A stretch of DNA of 64,000 nucleotides, from contig JAIQFN010000010.1 in NCBI GenBank assembly GCA_020073265.1, positions 57,709 to 121,708 on the forward strand. Direction: 5' to 3'. Shown piece by piece: positions 33,625 to 41,762 of this stretch. Below the pieces are notes generated by a model. That model was not told where the DNA came from, did not search any database, and was given only the letters and a program-made list of their open reading frames with translations. The number at the start of each line of letters is the position of its first letter. Position 1 is the stretch's first letter. The translations under genes and the position numbers were made by a program. The DNA is from Terriglobia bacterium (GTDB taxonomy: Bacteria > Acidobacteriota > Terriglobia > Bryobacterales > Bryobacteraceae).

Positions 33625-34430
33625 CGCGCGCGCAAAAGACGGCGCTGGTCGTGCTGGGCGTGGTGACGCTGGCTTCGCTCGCCGCCGGCTGGCTCTCGAC
33701 TTCTTCTTACTCGGAGCAGTTTCGCGACGCCATCAGCGCGCCGCCGTCGTCGCGTTTCCCTTTGGGCACCGATGAACTGGGCCGGGATCGCTTCGCGCGC
33801 CTGCTGTACGGAACCCGGATTTCGCTGCTGCTGGCGCCGGCCGCGGCCCTGCTGTCCACTTTGATCGCGGCGCTGCTGGGCGGAAGCGCAGGTTATCTGG
33901 GAGGACGCTGGGAACGCATGGTGACCAGTGGCATCGACCTGTTTCTCTCGCTGCCGTGGCTGTTCCTGCTGCTGGCCGTCCGCGCACTGCTGCCGCTGAA
34001 CACCTCGCCCTTCACCTCGGTGCTGATCACTTTTCTGCTGCTGGGGTGCCTGGGCTGGGCGACGCCGGCGCGCATCATCCGCGCGGGAACGCGCACGCTG
34101 GTTCACGCCGATTACCTGGTGCAGGCGCGCGCCAGCGGAGTCGCTCCGGCTCGATTGTTCTGGCAGCACCTGCTTCCCAACCTGCGGCCCATTCTGCTCG
34201 CGCAGTTCTGGGTTTCGGTTCCGGTGTTCATCCTGAGCGAGGCGAACCTGGGCCTGCTGGGGCTGGGCGTTTCCGAGCCTCTGCCTTCCTGGGGCGCCAT
34301 GTTGCGCGAACTTGAAAACTACACGGCGGTGCTCCAGAATCCCTGGATGCTCACGCCTGCCATCCTGCTGGTGGTGGTGGTCAGCCTGCTGCAACTATTG
34401 CTCCGGACGGAGGATCCGATTCCATGTTGA
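33621..34430 (+). CDS. Peptide/nickel-type ABC transporter permease (DppC-like)
   Basis: 269 residues from ATG 33621, which overlaps the previous stop. DppC hallmarks are present: a first helix, the motif RFPLGTDELGRDRFARLLYGTRISL, the glycine-rich GGSAGYLGGRWE, five more helices and the coupling loop YLVQARASGVAPARLFWQHLLPNLRP. The C-terminal helix is followed directly by the substrate-binding protein gene (7-nt overlap). Confidence 0.92.
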   Translation: MTRAQKTALVVLGVVTLASLAAGWLSTSSYSEQFRDAISAPPSSRFPLGTDELGRDRFARLLYGTRISLLLAPAAALLSTLIAALLGGSAGYLGGRWERMVTSGIDLFLSLPWLFLLLAVRALLPLNTSPFTSVLITFLLLGCLGWATPARIIRAGTRTLVHADYLVQARASGVAPARLFWQHLLPNLRPILLAQFWVSVPVFILSEANLGLLGLGVSEPLPSWGAMLRELENYTAVLQNPWMLTPAILLVVVVSLLQLLLRTEDPIPC

Positions 34431-36043
34431 GAACCTTGCTCGCGCTCGCGCTGGCCGCGGCGCCCGCCGTAACCGTCGCTCGAGCGGCCGGCGAGCTGCG
34501 CTTCACGCTGCGCAGCGATCCGAAAACGTTCAACCCGCTGCTGGTGGAAGAAGAGCCTTCGGAAACCATCCGCTACTTGACCGGCGGCGTGCTGATCCGG
34601 CTGAACCGCTATACGCAGGAGCTGGAGGGAGAGCTGGCTTCCAAGTGGAAGGTGTCGGAAAACGGACGGCGCATCGATTTCGAATTGCGGCGCAACCTGC
34701 AGTTCTCAGACGGCACGCCGTTCACCTGCGAAGACGTCGCGTTCACCGTCCGACAGTTGATGGATCCGGCGCTGCATTCTCCCACCGGCGACGCGTTCCG
34801 GTCGGCGCCGGGAGAAGTGGAAACCAAATGCACCGGGCCCGCATCGGCGATGGCTCGCTTTCCCGGCCCGGTAGCCGCACTGGCTGCACAATTCGATCAG
34901 GTGGCGGTCCTGTCGGCGCATTCCGCGCATAAGGAAGCGGCCGTGTTGGGACCGTTCGTGGTGGCCGACTACAAGCCCGGTTCCTATGTGCTGCTCAGGC
35001 GCAATCCGAATTACTGGAAGCGCGACGCGAACGGCCGCCAACTGCCGTATCTGGATTCCATCCGGCTCGAGATCCAGCAGAACCGCGAGCTGGAGCTGCT
35101 GCGCTTCCGGCGCGGCGAACTGGACATCGTGAACCGCTTGGATCCGGAGATGTACGACCGGCTCTCGAAGGACCTACCGCATTCGGTGGTGGACGCCGGG
35201 CCTTCGCTCGACATGGAGCTGGTGTTCTTCAATCAGGTTTCCAGTGCGCCGCTGCCGGATTATAAGCGCCGCTGGTTCCGCTCCACCGAATTCCGGCGCG
35301 CCATTTCGGAAGCCATCCATCGCGACGACCTGGTGCGTATCGTCTACCGCGGGCACGCCCGGCCGGCGGTCGGTCCGGTCTCGGCAGCCAATCACTTCTG
35401 GCTCAATGCCGCGTTGAAGCCCCCGGTTTATGAGCCTTCCGGGACGCTCGCCCGTTTGCAGCGCGACGGCTTCCACCGCGCGGGCGACAGCCTGGTGGAT
35501 CGCGACGGCCACAAGGTGGAATTCTCGATGATCAGCAACGCCGGCAACAAGCTGCACGAGCGCATGCTGGCGCTGATCCAGCAGGACCTGGCCAAGCTGG
35601 GCATTCAACTGAACGTGGTGACGCTGGACTTCCCATCGCTCATCGAGCGCATCAGCCGCAGCTTCAACTACGAGTCGGTGCTCATGGCGCTCACCAACGT
35701 CGGCCTGGATCCCAACGATCAGATGAACATCTGGCTCAGCTCGGCTGCGAACCACCAGTGGAATCCGAACCAGAAGGCGCCCGAAACGCCCTGGGAAGCC
35801 GAGATCGATAAACTGATGCAGGCGCAAACCGCGTCGCAGGACGCCAACAAGCGCAAGGGTTACTTCGACAAAGTGCAGCAGATCGTCTCCGAGCAGGCTC
35901 CCATGATTTTCCTGGTGAATCCGGACGCGCTCTCGGCGGTGTCGGCCAACCTGAAGAACGTCACGCCGGCGCTGCTGCATCCGCAAATCTTTTGGAACGC
36001 CGAGCGGCTGTCGGTGGGAACGGGGCTGGTCAGCCAGAAATGA
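34424..36043 (+). CDS. Extracellular solute-binding protein, family 5
   Basis: 539 residues with a signal peptide (MLRTLLALALAAAPAVTVARAAG). The mature protein matches SBP family 5: RSDPKTFNPLLVEEEPSETIRYLTGGVLIRLNRYTQELEGELASKWKVSENGRRIDFELR, LQFSDGTPFTCEDVAFTV, PFVVADYKPGSYVLLRRNPNYW, and RRAISEAIHRDDLVRIVYRGHARP. It binds oligopeptides or similar solutes in the periplasm and delivers them to the two permeases encoded upstream. No lipobox is seen. Confidence 0.93.
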   Translation: MLRTLLALALAAAPAVTVARAAGELRFTLRSDPKTFNPLLVEEEPSETIRYLTGGVLIRLNRYTQELEGELASKWKVSENGRRIDFELRRNLQFSDGTPFTCEDVAFTVRQLMDPALHSPTGDAFRSAPGEVETKCTGPASAMARFPGPVAALAAQFDQVAVLSAHSAHKEAAVLGPFVVADYKPGSYVLLRRNPNYWKRDANGRQLPYLDSIRLEIQQNRELELLRFRRGELDIVNRLDPEMYDRLSKDLPHSVVDAGPSLDMELVFFNQVSSAPLPDYKRRWFRSTEFRRAISEAIHRDDLVRIVYRGHARPAVGPVSAANHFWLNAALKPPVYEPSGTLARLQRDGFHRAGDSLVDRDGHKVEFSMISNAGNKLHERMLALIQQDLAKLGIQLNVVTLDFPSLIERISRSFNYESVLMALTNVGLDPNDQMNIWLSSAANHQWNPNQKAPETPWEAEIDKLMQAQTASQDANKRKGYFDKVQQIVSEQAPMIFLVNPDALSAVSANLKNVTPALLHPQIFWNAERLSVGTGLVSQK

Positions 36044-36861
36044 ATACGCTGCTCCAAGCCCGCTTCTCCGTCGATTACCCGAACAAGCCGGGTGTGCTCA
36101 CTGGCGTCGAGTTCGAAATCGGCGCGGGCGAGATCCTGGGCCTAGTGGGCGAGAGCGGTTCGGGTAAGAGCACCATCGCGCTGGCTATACTGCGGCTGCT
36201 GGATCACAAAGGCGGCGCGACGCACGGAGAGGTCCTGTTCGAAGGCACGAACCTGCTCGAGCTGAGCGAGCGCGAGATGCGGCGCATTCGCGGCCGAGAC
36301 ATCGCGCTGGTGTTGCAGAGTCCGCTCGCCTCGCTCAACCCGTCGCTGCGCATCGGCTCGCAGATCCGGGAAGCCTGGCGGGCGCATCAATCCGGCCCGG
36401 AGTGGAAGCCGCGCGCCCTGGAATTGTTCGATCTGGTAAGTCTTCCCACGGAAGAGGAATTTCTGGACCGCTTTCCGCGCCAGTTGAGCGTTGGGCAAGC
36501 GCAGCGCGTGCTGATCGCCATGGCGGTGCTGCACCGGCCGCGGCTGCTGATCGCCGACGAAGCCACCAGCGCGCTGGACGCCATCACTCAAGCCGAGATC
36601 CTGGCCCTGTTCCAGCGCCTGAACCGCGAATTGGGAATGGCCATGCTGTTCATCTCGCATGACCTGCTGGCGGTGGCGTCACTGTGCGAGCGGATCGCGA
36701 TCCTGCAGGGCGGACGCATTCTGGAATCCGGCCCCACCGCGCAGATGTTCCGGCACCCCAAGACCGAAGACACGCGCGCGCTGCTCCAGGCGGTGCTGCG
36801 AAATTCGTCGCTGGCGGCGGAGATGCTGCCCGAGAGCCAGCCCTCCGCTTTCGCGGACTAG
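36040..36861 (+). CDS. ABC transporter ATP-binding protein (OppD/DppD type)
   Basis: 273 residues from ATG 36040 (ATGA overlap). Walker A is GESGSGKST, the Q-loop is LVLQSPLASLNP, the signature is QLSVGQAQRV (LSGGQ variant LSVGQ), Walker B is LLIADEATSALD and the switch histidine is in ISHD. It powers the peptide transporter. Only one ATPase is encoded although DppBC-type transporters usually use a DppD/DppF pair, so it may act as a homodimer or borrow a second subunit. The stop is 3 nt before the double-hairpin repeat at 36865. Confidence 0.92.
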   Translation: MNTLLQARFSVDYPNKPGVLTGVEFEIGAGEILGLVGESGSGKSTIALAILRLLDHKGGATHGEVLFEGTNLLELSEREMRRIRGRDIALVLQSPLASLNPSLRIGSQIREAWRAHQSGPEWKPRALELFDLVSLPTEEEFLDRFPRQLSVGQAQRVLIAMAVLHRPRLLIADEATSALDAITQAEILALFQRLNRELGMAMLFISHDLLAVASLCERIAILQGGRILESGPTAQMFRHPKTEDTRALLQAVLRNSSLAAEMLPESQPSAFAD

Positions 36862-36864
36862 CGT

Positions 36865-36904
36865 GTGGGGCGGCCAATCCTGGCCGCAGCCGGCTTAAGC
36901 CGGC
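36865..36904 (-). repeat. Double-hairpin repeat, copy C
   Basis: On the minus strand stem 1 is GCCGGC-TTAA-GCCGGC and stem 2 GCGGCC-AGGATT-GGCCGC, then CCCAC. Relative to copy A, stem 2 has A-T changed to G-C on both arms, keeping the pairing. The CCCAC end lies 3 nt after the ABC ATPase stop codon, the same relation to the upstream gene as in copies A and B. Confidence 0.85.
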
Positions 36905-36916
36905 TGGCAGTCAAGC

Positions 36917-38008
36917 CTACCGTTCTTCGGTCTCGGCCACCAGGCGGTCCACCATCAGCGAGTAAATCGCCATCTTGCCGTCGCGATCGCTTTGAAAAAA
37001 TACGCGCTGGCTGTTGGGTGAAAAAATCGCAGTGACCTGGCGCCCGTCGCTCGCGCTATGCTCGCACAGCGTCAGTTCCCGCTTCACGGAGCGAACCAGC
37101 AGCAGCATGTAGGGCGAAGCTTTGCTGCCGCTCGCTCCCACGAAGACGCTCGAATCGCCGTTGCGGTTGAAGGTGACGAACTGGGTGGTGTTGGAAACGA
37201 AGCCGTCCTCATTGGTATCCGGAGTGAACTCGCGAATGTTGTTGAGCTGCTTGCGGTCGGCCGGAAAATTCAGGTACAGCACGGTCCGGCCTTCGCTCGA
37301 CCACAGCGCCGGCCCCAGCCCTCCCGCCGCCAGGCGCAGCTTGCGATTCTGGGTGCCGTCGAAATTCACCAGCCAGAGTTCGCCGGCTCCCCGGCGGTAC
37401 AACATCCCGGCGCGGCGCGGGCGCGGCATGGGATCGGAAATCGGATCGCTCGATTCAGCCAGCGTGGTCGCCTCGCCGGTCCGCATGGTGATCAGCCGCA
37501 AGCGGCTGGCCCCGGCCTTCTGCTCCACCAGCGCGGCGTATAGCCCGTCTTCAGAAAGGCTGAAGCCCTGGCCTGCCTCGAAGCCGCTCTCCATCTTGTA
37601 GACCTCGCGGGCGCGCTGGTTGGAAAGATTGGTCAAGTGCAAGGACCCGCCGTCCAGATAGCAGAAGCTGTGTTCGTCCGGTGTCAGCGTGAGCGAGCCG
37701 GCCGCCAGATGCGCCGCTTCAGTGAGGCCGCGCGACTGGCCGTTCTTCAAGTCCAGGCGGTAGGCCTGGACGGTTCCCGAACGGTCGCTCGCATAGATCA
37801 GAAAATCTCCGCGGCGCGAGACCGAGCGTTCGTAGAAGGCCGGGAGCCAACTCTGATGGGCAGGATCAGTCAGGCGCAGAACTTCGAAATCGGTGGCGGA
37901 GTCCGAATAGCGGCGAACCTCGGAAGGAAACACCGGCCCTTTGTCCGCGCCGAAACCAACGCTGGCGGCCGCAATCGACGACAGGAATCCACGCCGGCTG
38001 AAAACCAA
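36917..38008 (-). CDS. Secreted beta-propeller protein (TolB-like, Tat substrate)
   Basis: Probably starts with TTG at 38008, five nt after the DUF3500 stop, giving 363 residues. The N-terminus has a twin-arginine signal (SRRGFLSSIAAASVGF). The mature sequence shows the repeating pattern of a WD/TolB-like propeller: FLIYASDRSGTVQAYRLDLKNGQSRGLT, SLTLTPDEHSFCYLDGGSL, GFSLSEDGLYAALVE, ALWSSEGRTVLYLN, TAIFSPNSQRVFFQSDRDGKMAIYSL. The relation to oligogalacturonate lyase-type propellers is a possibility. No catalytic residues could be assigned. Translationally linked to the DUF3500 gene. Confidence 0.8.
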   Translation of the reverse strand: MVFSRRGFLSSIAAASVGFGADKGPVFPSEVRRYSDSATDFEVLRLTDPAHQSWLPAFYERSVSRRGDFLIYASDRSGTVQAYRLDLKNGQSRGLTEAAHLAAGSLTLTPDEHSFCYLDGGSLHLTNLSNQRAREVYKMESGFEAGQGFSLSEDGLYAALVEQKAGASRLRLITMRTGEATTLAESSDPISDPMPRPRRAGMLYRRGAGELWLVNFDGTQNRKLRLAAGGLGPALWSSEGRTVLYLNFPADRKQLNNIREFTPDTNEDGFVSNTTQFVTFNRNGDSSVFVGASGSKASPYMLLLVRSVKRELTLCEHSASDGRQVTAIFSPNSQRVFFQSDRDGKMAIYSLMVDRLVAETEER

Positions 38009-38013
38009 TTGGA

Positions 38014-39036
38014 CTACCGATGGCTGGACTGGTAATGTTCCTTCAGCAGGTCCAGGCCGAAGTCGCCCTCGAAGTCGCGCCACACGCTGTGGATGTGGTT
38101 GCCCTTGTCCTGCGTGTCGTCGAACTCGACCAGGAACGCCGGCGCCTGGATGCGGTAGTAGTGCAGGTCGCGATACTGTTCGCCGCCCGCCCAGGCGAAG
38201 TACAGATTGTTGCCGGCTTTCTTGATCTGGTCTTCGCGAGCCTGCGCCACCTGCTCGGGCACGTTGCCGACATATTCGTCGAGCAGATTCTGGAGCAGCT
38301 CGCGCTGGTGCGCATTCATCCTGGAAGCCTGCAAACCGCTGGGCTGGCCCTGCAGCGCGGCCTTTCGCGAAGCCTCGGTCAGAATATCCTTGGGCGCTTC
38401 CTGAGCGACGATGGCGGTCTTCTTCTGTTCGGCCGTCAGCGACTGCATCAGTTCGCGGCCCAGATCGTCCTCGCGCGCCAGGACCCGCAGGCCCTTGCGC
38501 GGACCATCCAGCACCTCCGCAGGATTCGAGCCGAAGAAACTCGGCGCGTCCTGCACCTTGCCGCTGGCGATGGTGAAATTCTGGCTGATGTGGTGGCCCT
38601 CGATGCGGTATCCCCAGGAGCCGGTCTCGGAAGGCTCGCCGAAGATGGTGAAGAAATAACCTTCCGGATCGCGCCGCGGGCCTTTGCCGTTCTCCATGAT
38701 GCGCAGAACTTCGTCCAGGCTCATGATGGTGGTGGCCTTGATGTAGCCGCGCTGGCTGAGTCCGGCCGCCAGCAACGCGTGCGCGAGTTGCTTTTGCGTC
38801 GAGGTCATCTCGCGAAACGGAAGCCCTTTACGCTCTTTGGGGATGTAGTGCCAGTTCAACCGTTCGTCGGCGTCGATCGCATAGGTCGCTTGAGAGCGCT
38901 GCTCGGGTGTGAGCGAGGCCAGAAACGCTTTGGCGCTATCCGTCATCACGGACGCGGTATGCAGCCGGGAGTACGCCGACGTCAGCAGCACGATCCCGAT
39001 TCCAATGGCGAGAAAACGCAACGCAACTGTCTTCAC
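38014..39036 (-). CDS. DUF3500-family secreted protein
   Basis: 340 residues starting with GTG at 39036, with a strong GGGAGG ribosome site 6 nt upstream. A signal peptide or membrane anchor covers residues 5-25 (ALRFLAIGIGIVLLTSAYS). The body matches the DUF3500 pattern: AKAFLASLTPEQRSQATYAIDADERLNWHYIPKERKGLPFREMTSTQKQLAHALLAAGLSQRGY, TIFGEPSETGSWGYRIEGHHISQNFTI, PSFFGSNPAEVLDGPRKGLRVLAREDDLGREL, DTQDKGNHIHSVWRDFEGDFG. The family function is unknown; it is common in soil acidobacteria and planctomycetes. Confidence 0.92.
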   Translation of the reverse strand: MKTVALRFLAIGIGIVLLTSAYSRLHTASVMTDSAKAFLASLTPEQRSQATYAIDADERLNWHYIPKERKGLPFREMTSTQKQLAHALLAAGLSQRGYIKATTIMSLDEVLRIMENGKGPRRDPEGYFFTIFGEPSETGSWGYRIEGHHISQNFTIASGKVQDAPSFFGSNPAEVLDGPRKGLRVLAREDDLGRELMQSLTAEQKKTAIVAQEAPKDILTEASRKAALQGQPSGLQASRMNAHQRELLQNLLDEYVGNVPEQVAQAREDQIKKAGNNLYFAWAGGEQYRDLHYYRIQAPAFLVEFDDTQDKGNHIHSVWRDFEGDFGLDLLKEHYQSSHR

Positions 39037-39198
39037 GGTGAGCCTCCCTGTGCGATCGAAGGCCGGCGCATTCCCGGCGCTCTCTTAGCTTATCTCAATG
39101 GAGGGAGGTGCGAACGGTGCGAAGGTGCGCGAGGGCGTGTAGGTCGACGTGACGCCGCGCGCGGCCGGATGGAAGTTTCGGTTTGTTAGGATAGCCTC

Positions 39199-39232
39199 TG
39201 CGCCTGAGGCGCACTGCCGGCCCGCCAGGGCC
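39199..39232 (-). repeat. Double-hairpin element after the M23 peptidase gene
   Basis: Reading the minus strand, one base after the TAG stop (39234-39236) comes GGCCC-TGGC-GGGCC, then five bases, then TGCGCC-TCA-GGCGCA. There is no T tract after the second stem, so it is not a classical terminator. The layout matches the other stop-proximal double hairpins but the stems differ in sequence. Confidence 0.7.
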
Positions 39233-39233
39233 C

Positions 39234-40127
39234 CTAGAAGCCCAAGTCGGTTTGGGCGTGTTGCGGCAGGGCTACGGCCGACTTCGCCAGAAACTTGTAG
39301 GGATTCACGGGCGTGCCGCCCATCCGCACTTCGTAGTGCAGGTGCGGAGAAGTCACGCGTCCGCTGGCTCCCGACTTGGCGATGATGTCGCCACGCCGCA
39401 CTTCCTGCCCCGGTACGACTTCGAAACTCGAGAGGTGTCCGTACAAGGTCTGCAGCCCGCTGCCGTGATCGATGATCACCAGCCGGCCATACCCGCTGCG
39501 CCATTCGGCATAGACGACAATGCCGTCAGCGACGGCTCGCACGCCGGTGCCAAGCGGCGCGGCCAGGTCCACGCCGGTGTGGATCGCGCCTTCGCCCGAG
39601 AACGGATCGGTCCGGATTCCGAACGCGCTCATGATCCGGCCTTCCACCGGCCACAGGCTGGGCCGCACATGGACTTGCCACTGCTTGGGGTAATTCCGGT
39701 ACAGGGTCGAAATCGAAGCCGATTGCAAAAAGTTGTAGTCGCTCAGAGACTCGGGGAAGTTCGGCGTCAGCGTTGCGTCACTGACGATGTCGGAGGACGT
39801 GCCCGGCCGCCGCCTCAATCCGTAAGCCACCGAAACCTCGCTGGCGAACGTTTCGAGCGTCGCCAGTTGCTCGCTCTTTTGATTGGTGACCTTTTGAAGC
39901 TCTTGATACCTTACGCGCAAGGCAGCCACTTCCGAGCGCAATGAGTTGTAATTTGCTACTTTCAAACTCATCCGCAAATAACTGGAAAGAAAGCCGAAAA
40001 TCGACAGGCAACCGATCAGCGTGAAAGCGAACGCAGCGTAGACGGCTTTGTGGGGAACGTGTATGCGACGCAATCGCCCGTGCAGCGAGTGGGCAAGTAC
40101 AACCACAAAGTACGGCTGGTGTGGCAT
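39234..40127 (-). CDS. M23-family metallopeptidase with membrane anchor and coiled coil
   Basis: 297 residues. A short cytoplasmic segment, one transmembrane helix (about 27-50, VYAAFAFTLIGCLSIFGFLSSYL), a coiled coil (about 55-95, NSLRSEVAALRVRYQELQKVTNQKSEQLATLETF) and a lysostaphin-like M23 domain at about 155-280 with the zinc ligands in IHTGVDLAAP and SPHLHYEVRM. It cleaves peptidoglycan cross-links or activates amidases in the periplasm, as EnvC-like or Spo-type proteins do. A sigma-70-like promoter is at 40237-40266, so the 5'UTR is about 100 nt and includes a 7-bp hairpin at 40200-40219. Confidence 0.93.
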   Translation of the reverse strand: MPHQPYFVVVLAHSLHGRLRRIHVPHKAVYAAFAFTLIGCLSIFGFLSSYLRMSLKVANYNSLRSEVAALRVRYQELQKVTNQKSEQLATLETFASEVSVAYGLRRRPGTSSDIVSDATLTPNFPESLSDYNFLQSASISTLYRNYPKQWQVHVRPSLWPVEGRIMSAFGIRTDPFSGEGAIHTGVDLAAPLGTGVRAVADGIVVYAEWRSGYGRLVIIDHGSGLQTLYGHLSSFEVVPGQEVRRGDIIAKSGASGRVTSPHLHYEVRMGGTPVNPYKFLAKSAVALPQHAQTDLGF

Positions 40128-40236
40128 GGATCTCCTCAGTTTGATTCGGCACGACCCAGGGGACTGCGAACGCGGTGGGCCGTAGGCCGGAGAGTACCAA
40201 CTAGAGTTCAGGCTCTAGTCCTGCAGGCGAAGGCTA

Positions 40237-40266
40237 AGAATACGCCATGTGACAGAAGAATGTCAA
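40237..40266 (-). promoter_or_regulatory. Sigma-70-type promoter of the M23 peptidase gene
   Basis: On the minus strand TTGACA (40266-40261), an 18-base spacer and TATTCT (40242-40237). Transcription would start near 40230, about 100 nt before the ATG at 40127. The leader contains the hairpin ACTAGAG-TTCAGG-CTCTAGT (40200-40219). Confidence 0.65.
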
Positions 40267-40295
40267 GGCAGCGTTCTGTTACGTGTATTACTTTC

Positions 40296-41762
40296 TCAAC
40301 CGTTGGACCCGGCTCCGCCCTTGCGGCGAACGTCGATGTTCAAGCGTTTGATTTTCTGATTCAGCGTAGAGAGAGGAATACTCAGCTTTTCCGCCGCTTC
40401 AGTCTGACTCCAGTTGGTGGTTTCCAGCGCCTCGATAATCTTGCGGCGCTCGAAATCCGCCACCACTTCGAAGAGCGACGCATCGGCGGGCAGCGTGCCG
40501 CTTTCGTCGCGCCGGATGCGCACGCCGGCCGCCTGCAACAGCGAGTCCGGAAGCACGTCCACCGAGACGGTCGGTTGCGATGCCAGCACCACGGCGCGCT
40601 CCACGGCGTTCTCCAGCTCGCGCACGTTGCCGGGCCAGTTGTAATCCATGAGCAACTGCATGGCTTCCGGCTCGAAGTGCAGCAGACTGCGCTGATCGGA
40701 ATCCAGAAACTTCTCGTTTTCGCGGCTGTACTTAACGAAGAAATATTCAACCAGCCGGGGAATGTCCTCCTTGCGTTCGCGCAGCGGAGGCAGCGTCAAA
40801 TTGATTACGTTCAAGCGATAGTAGAGATCTTCGCGGAACTTGCCTTCTTCGACGAGCCTTTTCAGATCGGCGTTGGTGGCCGCGATGATACGTACGTCCA
40901 CCTTCACGGTTTCAGTGGCGCCGACCGGCACGAACTCGCGCTCCTGAATCACGCGCAGCAGCTTGACCTGCGTCTCCGGGCTGATGGTGCCAATCTCATC
41001 GAAGAAGATGGTGCCCTTGTTGGCGGTCTCGAAATATCCTTTATGCGTGGCGATGGCGCCGGTGAAGGCGCCCTTGACGTGTCCGAACAGCGCCGACTCC
41101 AGCAGATCGGCGGGGAACGAGCCGCTGTTCACCGGCACGAAGGGCTGATCGGCGCGAACCGAATGGGCGTGAATCGCTTTGGCGATCAGCTCCTTACCCG
41201 TTCCGGTTTCACCCGTAATCAGGATGTTGGCCCGGCTGGGCGCCACCTGGCTCACCAGGTCCAGGATGCGCAGCATCCGCTCGTTCTTGGCGATGATGTT
41301 GGGAAAGCTGTACTGCTGCTTGAAGGCGCGCTTGAGCTGGACATTCTCGCGCTCCAACCGCGAGTGCGCGATCATCCGATCGATCTCGATCAGCAGCTTT
41401 TCGTTGTCCCAGGGCTTGGAGAAATAATCGTTGGCGCCGGCCTTGAGCGCGCTGACGGCCACTTCCACCGAACCGTAGGCGGTGATCATGAAAACCGGCG
41501 TTTCTTTGTCGCGCTCGCGGATCTCTTTCAGCACTTCCATGCCGGTGAGATCCGACATCATCAGGTCCAGCAGGATCAGGTCGTAGTTGCCGGCCTCGGA
41601 CTTGCGCAGGCCTTCGGTTCCGTTTTCGGCCAGGTCCACCAGGTAGCCATCCAAACTGAGCAAGGTGTCCAGGCTTTCGCGGATGTCGGCCTCGTCGTCA
41701 ATAACTAAAATGCGTTTGAGAGGTGGGGAAACAGACGAGTCGGGCGGCAGCGTGTCAGGCAT
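40296..41762 (-). CDS. NtrC-type sigma-54 response regulator
   Basis: 488 residues in the classical order: receiver domain (Asp66 in LLDLMMSD, Lys in YFSKPWD), AAA+ domain (GETGTGKE, GAFTGA intact, IFFDEIGTI) and Fis-type helix-turn-helix (NWSQTEAAEKLSIPLSTLNQKIKRLNI). It activates transcription from sigma-54 promoters when phosphorylated. Its start lies 8 nt inside the end of the PDZ-containing kinase gene, the cognate partner. Target promoters were not identified in this window. Confidence 0.95.
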   Translation of the reverse strand: MPDTLPPDSSVSPPLKRILVIDDEADIRESLDTLLSLDGYLVDLAENGTEGLRKSEAGNYDLILLDLMMSDLTGMEVLKEIRERDKETPVFMITAYGSVEVAVSALKAGANDYFSKPWDNEKLLIEIDRMIAHSRLERENVQLKRAFKQQYSFPNIIAKNERMLRILDLVSQVAPSRANILITGETGTGKELIAKAIHAHSVRADQPFVPVNSGSFPADLLESALFGHVKGAFTGAIATHKGYFETANKGTIFFDEIGTISPETQVKLLRVIQEREFVPVGATETVKVDVRIIAATNADLKRLVEEGKFREDLYYRLNVINLTLPPLRERKEDIPRLVEYFFVKYSRENEKFLDSDQRSLLHFEPEAMQLLMDYNWPGNVRELENAVERAVVLASQPTVSVDVLPDSLLQAAGVRIRRDESGTLPADASLFEVVADFERRKIIEALETTNWSQTEAAEKLSIPLSTLNQKIKRLNIDVRRKGGAGSNG

